Assembly: GCA_030655675.1 (NCBI GenBank)
Contig: JAUSPM010000169.1
Coordinates: 1-7,206 of the forward strand
DNA length: 7,206 nucleotides
Source of the DNA: Methanosarcinaceae archaeon
Lineage (GTDB): Archaea > Halobacteriota > Methanosarcinia > Methanosarcinales > Methanosarcinaceae
Reading direction: 5' to 3'
The notes under the pieces were generated by a model. It was given only the letters and a program-made list of their open reading frames with translations, was not told the origin of the DNA and did not search any database. A program made the position numbers and the translations under genes. Shown here piece by piece: positions 1-4,781 of this stretch. Within the stretch, counting starts at the first letter, position 1. Each line of letters starts with the position of its first letter.

Positions 1-60
1 GTCGACTATTTATTAAAAACTGAAAAATGTACCACCATACACACAAATAAACGGGTTTTC

Positions 61-88
61 GCCATCGGCATCCAGTCTTAAGGATGGC
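61..88. other. Hairpin-forming segment with two competing stems
   Basis: GCCATC (61-66) can pair with GATGGC (83-88), while CATCC (69-73) can pair with GGATG (82-86); the two stems exclude each other. It is followed by a run of seven A (about 101-107), which is a T-run on the - strand. The segment is richer in G+C than its surroundings. It could be the end of a mobile element, a dispersed intergenic repeat or a - strand terminator. Sequence alone does not decide. Confidence 0.35.
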
Positions 89-141
89 TGAATAGTTACG
101 AAAAAAACATATATCCACCCTCCAAAAGGGCTCTAATCGAA

Positions 142-450
142 TTGAATGAAGAATTTTTTTCAATGAATTATAAAGGTATTTCAAATAATCAAATGGAAAT
201 AGTTAAAATTGATTTTGAATTTCGATTTTTAATGAATGTTGCGACAGAATCAATGAAGAGTGATACAACTGAAATCGACAACTTATTTAATCAAATGAAA
301 ACTAGTTTGGATATTGTCCTTGACAAATCCGTTAATGAATCAAAAATCGAGAAACCAACGATTGAAGGGAGAATTCGTGAAAGTGTTGTGCTTCAACCCA
401 ACTTATACGGAGTGGGAATTGACTTAAAAAAATTGTTTAGGAAAAAATAA
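142..450 (+). CDS. Hypothetical protein, possibly 5'-truncated (102 aa)
   Basis: I do not recognise the family. The frame encodes 102 residues from TTG at 142, or 95 from ATG at 163. Neither start has a convincing Shine-Dalgarno sequence; the only purine-rich run, AAAAGGG (124-130), lies about 11 nt before the TTG. The frame is open upstream to a stop at 79-81 with no ATG or GTG on the way, so this may be the surviving 3' end of a longer gene. The protein is soluble, with no signal peptide or membrane segment. It has an acidic, helix-prone middle (about residues 35-70) and a C-terminus reading LQPNLYGVGIDLKKLF followed by a basic tail. A stop-free run of this length in such AT-rich DNA favours real coding. 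It shares the strand and the AT-rich base use of the operon at 826-2412, but 375 nt separate them, so co-transcription is not evident. Confidence 0.5.
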   Translation: MNEEFFSMNYKGISNNQMEIVKIDFEFRFLMNVATESMKSDTTEIDNLFNQMKTSLDIVLDKSVNESKIEKPTIEGRIRESVVLQPNLYGVGIDLKKLFRKK

Positions 451-709
451 TTAAATTATGAAATAGTACAGGGTATTCATATACTTAAATAAAACGATTT
501 CTTGCTTTGAATCCTGAAGTGATTGCCAACCCTTACAGTACACAATTCATTTCCTTATTTTTTGAAATACAATTATAGAACTAAAACACCCTTCAATATT
601 GGATTAAACAAACACCACAGAGCACCAGAACAATTATTAATAAAAAACACCTCTCTTTTGACATGTGATTATTTAAAACTTTAATACAATCAATTCATAT
701 AATAATCAA

Positions 710-736
710 ATCTTGTGAAATCTCATTCACAAAGAT
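710..736. promoter_or_regulatory. Inverted repeat, candidate operator of the 826-2412 operon
   Basis: ATCTTGTGAA (710-719) is the reverse complement of TTCACAAAGAT (726-736) apart from one extra A, with a 6-nt loop between. A shorter dyad, AATAG/CTATT (743-747 and 754-758), surrounds the TATA-like ATTATA. Dyads placed just before and on a TATA box suit repression by a dimeric protein. Toxin-antitoxin-like operons often autoregulate this way, so one of the operon's own products is a possible binder; that is inference. Confidence 0.35.
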
Positions 737-813
737 ATAAGTAATAGATTATACTATTTGTTAGTCCCAACAACTATGTATATTTTCACGATTATAAATT
801 TTTAACTTATTAT

Positions 814-817
814 GAGG
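814..817 (+). promoter_or_regulatory. Ribosome binding site of the 826 gene
   Basis: GAGG lies 8 nt before the ATG at 826 and matches the core of the archaeal Shine-Dalgarno sequence GGAGGTGA. It supports that start and implies a leadered mRNA. Confidence 0.6.
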
Positions 818-825
818 CAGCTCAA

Positions 826-1464
826 ATGACACATGTAGAAATTGATTCTTATGAACTTTATCATATTGGTAATAAATTAAATCCAGCAATCAATTTTGAA
901 AAATTCAAAGATGATTTAGAATTATCTTTAAAAGATTACGGTTTTTCAATCATAAAGGAAAAACATTCATTCAATATAACAAATATAACATCTGAAGTGA
1001 TATGTACTAAAAATAATGTTAAAGTGGAATTGAATTATGTCGCACAAGCGCTAAATGTAATAGGAACAAATCCATCCGAAGTGACTTCTATTTTTGAGGA
1101 AATCATTTCTATTTTGCCAAAGATGGAGTATGAAATTGACAGTACAATCACATTTTATGAAGTTCTCGCGGGAATTTTGTTAAAATCCTCTGATAAACCT
1201 GTTGGAAAAATAGGTGCTCTAATAAACTTGAATACTAAACTATTTACTGATAATGATATACCAGAGATTAATACAATTGGTTTCCGAATTGGAGGGAACG
1301 AGCCATCCGATAATGCATTTATCACTTTAACTATTGAACCAAATCCCGTGAATCCAAATCTAAAAATTGCTGTTAAAATACAATATCGTGCAGAAAAAGA
1401 TAACATAATTGAATTTCATAAAGGATTAGATAGTAAAATTCAAGAACTATTCAAACCGTTATAA
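826..1464 (+). CDS. Hypothetical protein, first gene of HEPN operon (212 aa)
   Basis: I do not recognise a named family. The start is ATG with GAGG 8 nt upstream. The protein is soluble, with no signal peptide or membrane helices. Residues 1-80 look like alternating helix and strand. The helix-like stretch NPSEVTSIFEEIISIL (82-97) follows a strand around 66-80. Residues 150-190 look like paired strands (TIGFRIGG, AFITLTIEP, LKIAVKIQY) and lead into a C-terminal amphipathic helix ending KIQELFKPL. The only cysteine is at 60, and no catalytic motif stands out. The general shape, strands followed by a His-containing terminal helix, faintly recalls TIGR04255-type proteins, but I would not assign it. 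It is 17 nt upstream of the next gene and shares its base composition, so the two are almost certainly co-transcribed. An antitoxin, sensor or structural partner of the HEPN protein is possible but unsupported by motif. Confidence 0.85.
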   Translation: MTHVEIDSYELYHIGNKLNPAINFEKFKDDLELSLKDYGFSIIKEKHSFNITNITSEVICTKNNVKVELNYVAQALNVIGTNPSEVTSIFEEIISILPKMEYEIDSTITFYEVLAGILLKSSDKPVGKIGALINLNTKLFTDNDIPEINTIGFRIGGNEPSDNAFITLTIEPNPVNPNLKIAVKIQYRAEKDNIIEFHKGLDSKIQELFKPL

Positions 1465-1467
1465 TTT

Positions 1468-1473
1468 GGAGAT
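1468..1473 (+). promoter_or_regulatory. Ribosome binding site of the 1482 gene
   Basis: GGAGAT lies 8 nt before the ATG at 1482, in the short gap after the upstream stop codon. The gene therefore has its own strong initiation signal within the operon. Confidence 0.6.
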
Positions 1474-1481
1474 TAATTCAT

Positions 1482-2051
1482 ATGTATAATGTGACGAGTG
1501 ATGCAATACTAATCAACACAAGAGATTTCGATTCGAATTTTAATAGTCCAGTCCAACATAATTCTTTTTGTATTAATGCGAGTTCACCATTTAAAATTAA
1601 GCCGGAAATGTATTTTGGAATAAAGAGTGATGATATATCTAAAAAAATAAATGATTGGAACTCAAAAATTCGATATTCGAGAAAATCGTGTTTAAGGGAC
1701 GACTGTGCTTCCAAACCAGTGTTCAAAATAAGTCCAATGATACGTGAAATGGCAAATAATATACCAGAATTTAATACAGTATTAACAACAACATATTCAG
1801 AAATTAGCTTTCTATTAGATAAAGATGATATTGATTATCAAATTAATGTTGATGTCGAAGAAGATAAAGAATTTCCTGAATGGAAAGAAACAGTAGTTTC
1901 AATCAAAATAGCCAATGTAAATGAAGACGAAATTTTACAGATATGGGAAACAATAGAAAATCAGATTCAAAGTAGAATCGACCATATGGGCAACGAAACC
2001 ATTAAAGAAAAATACAAAAATCTTATTCTAATCGTGAATAATTTTGAATAA
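1482..2051 (+). CDS. Hypothetical protein, middle gene of HEPN operon (189 aa)
   Basis: I do not recognise a named family. ATG is preceded by GGAGAT at 8 nt. The protein is soluble. Its N-terminal half (to about residue 95) is rich in Asn/Ser and basic residues and has three cysteines (30, 70, 75), the last two as CLRDDC, too few for an obvious zinc site. The C-terminal half looks better ordered: a strand (103-112), an acidic strand NVDVEEDKEF (122-131), then PEWKETVVSIKI (132-143) and a helix with Trp155 running through residues 148-168. This acidic, strand-Trp-strand-helix segment is the part most likely to be conserved and would be the best query. The gene ends 7 nt before the ATG of the HEPN gene, so translation of the two is probably coupled. 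By position it is the first candidate for antitoxin or regulatory partner of the HEPN protein; this is inferred from context only. Confidence 0.85.
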   Translation: MYNVTSDAILINTRDFDSNFNSPVQHNSFCINASSPFKIKPEMYFGIKSDDISKKINDWNSKIRYSRKSCLRDDCASKPVFKISPMIREMANNIPEFNTVLTTTYSEISFLLDKDDIDYQINVDVEEDKEFPEWKETVVSIKIANVNEDEILQIWETIENQIQSRIDHMGNETIKEKYKNLILIVNNFE

Positions 2052-2058
2052 TAGTACC

Positions 2059-2412
2059 ATGGCATTCAATCCTCATCTTTTATTTGACTTAGCAGATAAG
2101 TTGTGTGAAGACTTAAATTATGAGGATGAGGCAAGATATAGAACTTCTATTAGTAGGGCGTATTATGCAGCATATTTAACAACCCGCCAAAAGTTAGAAT
2201 CAAGTGGCATTATTTTCACCAAAGCTTCAACTGTGCATAAAGAAGTATCGGATGCATTAAGGGATACGGATAGAAACGCTTTTAATATGCTTTATTATTT
2301 AAGACAAAAGAGAAACAATGCTGATTATGACCTCGATATGAAAATACAAAAAGGACTTGCAATCACATGTTTGAAACGTTCAAAGATTATTATTGATAAA
2401 TTCAGCACGTAA
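2059..2412 (+). CDS. HEPN domain protein (117 aa)
   Basis: A small all-alpha HEPN protein covering one domain. The sequence shows YRTSISRAYYAAYL (residues 27-40), the usual helix pair of the PF05168-like group, a conserved-looking His in STVHKEV (57-63), and LRQKRNNADYD (81-91), the RxxRNxADY form of the HEPN active-site helix. Canonical HEPN RNases have R-polar-x(3-4)-H. Here the His position is taken by Tyr90, so RNase activity is uncertain and a nucleotide- or RNA-binding role is also possible. HEPN domains generally dimerise. I chose ATG 2059; the frame also opens at TTG 2044, inside the previous gene (8-nt overlap), which would add NNST-type residues with no resemblance to HEPN N-termini. 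There is no clear Shine-Dalgarno sequence, so coupling to the upstream gene is likely. No MNT nucleotidyltransferase partner is present, which separates this locus from the common HEPN-MNT modules. Confidence 0.9.
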   Translation: MAFNPHLLFDLADKLCEDLNYEDEARYRTSISRAYYAAYLTTRQKLESSGIIFTKASTVHKEVSDALRDTDRNAFNMLYYLRQKRNNADYDLDMKIQKGLAITCLKRSKIIIDKFST

Positions 2413-2423
2413 TTTTTATACTC

Positions 2424-2443
2424 AGTGTTAATATCTTAACACT
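2424..2443 (+). terminator. Perfect hairpin after the HEPN operon
   Basis: AGTGTTAA (2424-2431) and TTAACACT (2436-2443) form a perfect 8-bp stem with a TATC loop, 11 nt after the HEPN stop codon. No long T-run follows, only AAAATTT, though ATTTTTAT precedes it at 2412-2419. It may mark the 3' end of the operon mRNA by protection or termination, or be a protein-binding dyad. Confidence 0.5.
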
Positions 2444-2668
2444 AAAATTTGCACTTTTCTACATGTACTATTACTACTGATTTTAACAATCACTGTAATA
2501 TCAGATAATAATATTATTTGGCATTGGTTACACCATATATAGATAATTTTGTATTTTATTGTAATATGGCAATTTATCAAATATTGCATAATGCATTTCC
2601 CTGTTCATTTTTCAATATCATTATATATTAGATACTCCATTCTATGTTTGATGATATGTGAAAATACC

Positions 2669-2682
2669 CCGAAATATATTTA
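2669..2682 (+). promoter_or_regulatory. Promoter of tfe (BRE and TATA box)
   Basis: CCGAAA (2669-2674), a BRE-like element, runs into the TATA box AATATATTTA (2673-2682). Transcription would start near 2703, giving a leader of about 38 nt that contains the Shine-Dalgarno sequence. The position is predicted from usual archaeal spacing. Confidence 0.5.
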
Positions 2683-2727
2683 TTTAGTCTTTAAAGTTAA
2701 AAATAGTACATTAGGTGTATGACTCAC

Positions 2728-2734
2728 GAGGTGA
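2728..2734 (+). promoter_or_regulatory. Strong ribosome binding site that fixes the TTG start of tfe
   Basis: GAGGTGA is a full match to the archaeal Shine-Dalgarno core and sits 6 nt before TTG 2741. The nearby GTG (2731) and ATG (2745) are out of frame and run into early stops, so the strong site serves a weak initiation codon. Confidence 0.8.
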
Positions 2735-2740
2735 ATATTT

Positions 2741-3235
2741 TTGAATGATTTAAATGATCCAGTTATCAGGGGATATCTTACACGACTTGTAGGCGAAGAT
2801 GGTTTGGTTATGGTCGAGCGGATGCCAGAAGGCGAGGTGACGGATGAACAGATTGCTGAGGCAACTGAGGTTCTGTTAAATGTTGTAAGACGTACTCTTT
2901 TTATTATGTCTGAGAATAAACTTGCAGTATGCAGGCGGGAACGTGATTCCAATAGTGGTTGGCTCACTTACCTCTGGCATCTTGACATGACAGACGTTGA
3001 TCCGCAATTGGCAAAAGAAAAGAAGAAGTTGACCAAAAATCTGGCATTACGTCTTGATTTTGAAGAGGGCAACGTGTTCTATGTTTGCCCTGATGGATGT
3101 GTTCGGATGTTGTTCAACGATGCTGTAGAAAATGAATTCCTTTGTCCGATGTGTGGCGAGGATCTTACATTTAAAGATAATGCCGATTTTACAGATGCTT
3201 TGAAAAAGCGCATTGAGACTATAAGTGAAAAATAG
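2741..3235 (+). CDS. tfe: Transcription factor E, TFIIE-alpha homologue (164 aa)
   Basis: TFE helps TBP/TFB-directed initiation by RNA polymerase, stabilising the open complex and stimulating weak promoters. The start is TTG behind GAGGTGA, and the N-terminus NDLNDPVIRGYLTRLVGEDG fits the family. Residues 1 to about 85 form the winged-helix domain, with VTDEQIAEATEVLLNVVRRTLF (33-54) as the recognition-helix region and the wing RRERDSNSGWLTYLW (65-79). A basic helical linker follows (KEKKKL, 92-97). The C-terminal zinc ribbon has CPDGC (Cys116, Cys120) and CPMC (Cys135, Cys138), a Cx3C/Cx2C arrangement, with FNDAVENEF between the pairs. The length is normal for archaeal TFE and all four zinc ligands are present. 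It is the first gene of the core block, and the HD gene follows after 80 nt and may share its transcript. The Lys/Glu-rich composition and higher G+C contrast with the upstream operon. Confidence 0.97.
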   Translation: MNDLNDPVIRGYLTRLVGEDGLVMVERMPEGEVTDEQIAEATEVLLNVVRRTLFIMSENKLAVCRRERDSNSGWLTYLWHLDMTDVDPQLAKEKKKLTKNLALRLDFEEGNVFYVCPDGCVRMLFNDAVENEFLCPMCGEDLTFKDNADFTDALKKRIETISEK

Positions 3236-3272
3236 GTAATGCCTCTTTTAATCTTTATCTCAATCTGTATTT

Positions 3273-3328
3273 TATGATCAATTTTCTATGATCGATATCC
3301 TATAATCGATATCCTATGATCTCATATG
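3273..3328 (+). repeat. 14-nt tandem repeat, four copies, running into the HD start codon
   Basis: Four consecutive 14-nt units start at 3273, 3287, 3301 and 3315. Each begins TATGATC or TATAATC; the second and third differ at one base (TATGATCGATATCC and TATAATCGATATCC), while the first and fourth are degenerate in their last half. The fourth contains the ATG (3316) of the HD gene. The earlier ATGs at 3274 and 3288 open only five-codon frames that stop at once (reading MINFL and MIDIL). Confidence 0.75.
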
Positions 3329-3822
3329 AAACTGCTGTAAAGATCCTTTCTGATTGCGGATGTAATCAGAATGTGATCGAGCATTGCCTTACAGTATCTT
3401 CATTATCTGTACGCACAGCACAAAAGTTATTTGCATCAGGAAAAAGTGTCGACGTTGAACTTGTGCGGATCGGCAGTGTGCTCCACGATCTTGGACGTGC
3501 CCGCACACATGCGGTTGACCATGCGGCTGTGGGTGCAGGGATGGCGGTAGAACTTGGTCTTGATCCCCGCATTGTTCAGATCATAAAACGCCATATTGGT
3601 GGAGGCATTTCAAGACGGGAGGCTAAAGACCTTGGACTTCCGGATGATGATTATATTCCAGTGACGATCGAGGAGAAGATCGTTGCCCATTGTGATAATC
3701 TTATGCGGGGGACAGAACTGATAAGTGTGGATGAATGTATCTCAAGGATGCGATCCCGCAATATGAGTAAGGGGGGCATTGATCGTGTCAGGGCTCTTGC
3801 AGATGAGATTGGTGTTTGTTAA
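3316..3822 (+). CDS. HD-domain phosphohydrolase-like protein, TIGR00295 type (168 aa)
   Basis: A single-domain HD protein of the kind annotated in archaea as TIGR00295; no substrate is known to me. The metal-binding set is visible: His23 (VIEHCLTVS), His57-Asp58 (VLHDLGRAR) and Asp127 (IVAHCDNLM), with extra histidines at 65, 69 and 93 (HAVDHAAVGA, IKRHIGGG) that resemble HDIG-type phosphohydrolases. The protein is soluble. ATG 3316 has no Shine-Dalgarno sequence and lies in the last unit of a 14-nt tandem repeat; no better in-frame start exists nearby, and the N-terminus MISYETAVKIL fits a first helix directly. It follows tfe by 80 nt on the same strand. From memory, in some euryarchaea tfe neighbours the tRNA methyltransferase gene trm56, and HD domains occur near or fused to it, which hints at an RNA- or nucleotide-related role. 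This is inference. The family call is confident only to HD hydrolase. Confidence 0.92.
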   Translation: MISYETAVKILSDCGCNQNVIEHCLTVSSLSVRTAQKLFASGKSVDVELVRIGSVLHDLGRARTHAVDHAAVGAGMAVELGLDPRIVQIIKRHIGGGISRREAKDLGLPDDDYIPVTIEEKIVAHCDNLMRGTELISVDECISRMRSRNMSKGGIDRVRALADEIGVC

Positions 3823-3917
3823 CTTGTTTGTAATAATTGGTAACAATCTTCAGGTTTCAGGTATTGACCAACACGGATCGATAATTTGATGGTTTATGAC
3901 GGTGTTTTGGGAAAGAG

Positions 3918-3925
3918 TTATATAA
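3918..3925 (+). promoter_or_regulatory. Promoter of psmB (TATA box)
   Basis: TTATATAA, preceded by the purine-rich GGGAAAGAG (3909-3917) as BRE, is the best TATA box in the window. Transcription should start near 3947, leaving a leader of roughly 70 nt that begins with the hairpin at 3947-3970. Confidence 0.65.
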
Positions 3926-3946
3926 GTAAATTGACAATCATGTATC

Positions 3947-3970
3947 TGTAATCCCTTCGGGGAAAATACA
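3947..3970 (+). promoter_or_regulatory. UUCG-capped hairpin at the 5' end of the psmB leader
   Basis: TCCC (3952-3955), TTCG and GGGA (3960-3963) form a stem closed by the unusually stable C(UUCG)G tetraloop. TGTA (3947-3950) and TACA (3967-3970) extend it below a small internal loop. If transcription starts where the TATA box predicts, this hairpin lies at or next to the mRNA 5' end, where it could hinder 5'-3' exonucleases. Confidence 0.5.
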
Positions 3971-4004
3971 TTTTTATCAACATTATTTTCTCATTTTTTA
4001 CTAT

Positions 4005-4009
4005 GAGGT
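4005..4009 (+). promoter_or_regulatory. Ribosome binding site of psmB
   Basis: GAGGT lies 6 nt before the ATG at 4016, a good archaeal Shine-Dalgarno match that supports this start. Confidence 0.65.
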
Positions 4010-4015
4010 ATACTG

Positions 4016-4648
4016 ATGGTTAATGATAAACTTCTAAAAGGTACAACTACTGTAGGGATAGTTTGCAGTGATGCTGTCATACTGGCAACAGAACAGCGAG
4101 CTACAATGGGAAACTTCATTGCAAGTAAAACGGCAAAGAAAGTCTATCAGATCGATGAGCGTGTAGGTATGACAACTGCCGGTTCAGTTGGAGATGCTCA
4201 GCAGATCGTGCGTATCGTAAGCGTGGAATCTCAACTGTATAGGATGAGACATAATGAAACCATGACAATTAAAGGGATCACAACACTTCTTTCCAATCTT
4301 TTAAGTAGTCAGCGTTATTATCCTTTGATGGTACAACTTTTAATCGGTGGCGTGGATAAAAAAGGTCCTTCTATATACTCACTGGATGCAATTGGTGGAA
4401 GTATCGAAGAGACAAGAGCAGTCTCAACAGGTTCAGGTTCTCCAATGGCATATGGTGTATTGGAAGACCGCTATACTGAGGGAATGAGTGCTGAAGAAGG
4501 CATAGACCTTGCAATACGTGCTCTTCATAATGCCATGAAACGTGATTCGGCATCTGGTGAAGATATCAATGTCGTTGTCATTACAAAGGATAAATACAAG
4601 CAAATGGATCCTGAAGACGTAAAAAAGATCCGTGCTACACTCAATTGA
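4016..4648 (+). CDS. psmB: 20S proteasome beta subunit (210 aa)
   Basis: This is the catalytic subunit of the archaeal 20S proteasome, forming the two inner seven-membered rings between alpha rings and degrading proteins fed by PAN or Cdc48-type ATPases in the cytoplasm. It is made as a precursor: residues 1-9 (MVNDKLLKG) are the propeptide, and cleavage after Gly9 exposes the nucleophile Thr10 (TTTVGI, mature Thr1). Other active-site parts are present: Glu26 (ATEQRATMG, mature 17), Lys42 (mature 33), the STGSGS loop (137-142), and Asp177 with the following serines (KRDSASGED). GMTTAGSVGDAQ (51-62) and QLLIGGVD (107-114) are typical family blocks. The length is normal. The short propeptide and start are supported by GAGGT 6 nt upstream. 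It has its own TATA box and leader hairpin. The alpha subunit gene is not in the window. aCPSF1 follows after 133 nt. Confidence 0.98.
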   Translation: MVNDKLLKGTTTVGIVCSDAVILATEQRATMGNFIASKTAKKVYQIDERVGMTTAGSVGDAQQIVRIVSVESQLYRMRHNETMTIKGITTLLSNLLSSQRYYPLMVQLLIGGVDKKGPSIYSLDAIGGSIEETRAVSTGSGSPMAYGVLEDRYTEGMSAEEGIDLAIRALHNAMKRDSASGEDINVVVITKDKYKQMDPEDVKKIRATLN

Positions 4649-4707
4649 GTGTTGTATAAATTTTAAAAACAATTAATATTCTAAAATTAGATCTAAAATC
4701 TTATATC

Positions 4708-4758
4708 TGCATCACAAAAACGATTGTGGTGCACCATATTTTAACAATTTTTTCTTTT
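4708..4758 (+). terminator. Hairpin plus T-rich tract between psmB and aCPSF1
   Basis: TGCATCACAA (4708-4717) and TTGTGGTGCA (4724-4733) form a 10-bp stem with one G-U pair and a 6-nt loop. ATATTTTAAC and then T6-C-T4 (4748-4758) follow. It looks like the psmB terminator. It also lies within 75 nt of the aCPSF1 start, so if aCPSF1 is transcribed from further upstream it would be a leader attenuator. TATA-like candidates for aCPSF1 (TATAAA 4654-4659; TTATAT 4701-4706) leave this open. Confidence 0.5.
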
Positions 4759-4767
4759 CAACATAAC

Positions 4768-4773
4768 GGAAGG
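4768..4773 (+). promoter_or_regulatory. Ribosome binding site of aCPSF1
   Basis: GGAAGG lies 8 nt before ATG 4782. It is an imperfect match to GGAGGTGA, weaker than the sites of tfe and psmB. Confidence 0.45.
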
Positions 4774-4781
4774 CTGTATTA

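Larger units (their letters stand above)
451..825. other. AT-rich intergenic spacer with operon control region
   Basis: I see no open frame of useful length on either strand here. The first 250 nt are plain AT-rich sequence without recognisable repeats. The last 120 nt hold an imperfect inverted repeat (710-736), candidate TATA elements (around 734-742 and 748-755) and the ribosome binding site of the gene at 826. The right part is best read as the promoter/operator region of the three-gene operon. Confidence 0.5.
2413..2740. other. AT-rich spacer between accessory operon and tfe
   Basis: There is no credible gene on either strand. The left end holds the hairpin at 2424-2443. The middle is very AT-rich, with trivial palindromes such as AATAATATTATT near 2506. 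The right end holds the tfe promoter and ribosome binding site. The shift in base composition between the accessory block and the core block falls within this spacer. Confidence 0.6.

Noticed and set aside
1..6. GTCGAC at the very start as the edge of a cloned fragment
   Set aside because: A second GTCGAC occurs at 3449-3454, so the site does not define the window; chance is enough.
2044..2058. TTG 2044 as start of the HEPN gene
   Set aside because: It would overlap the previous gene and add five residues unlike HEPN N-termini; ATG 2059 lies 7 nt after the upstream stop and suits translational coupling.
2504..2520. AATAATATTATT palindrome as a protein site or origin
   Set aside because: Such palindromes are expected by chance in very AT-rich DNA and nothing around it supports a function.
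2680..2967. 95-codon frame on the - strand across the tfe promoter and 5' end
   Set aside because: It covers the tfe promoter and coding sequence in reverse and has no initiation signals of its own.
3273..3328. CRISPR-like array
   Set aside because: The units are only 14 nt and directly adjacent with no spacers; it is a plain tandem repeat.
3849..3862. TTCAGGT twice in tandem between the HD gene and psmB
   Set aside because: Two copies of a 7-mer are too little to claim a functional repeat.
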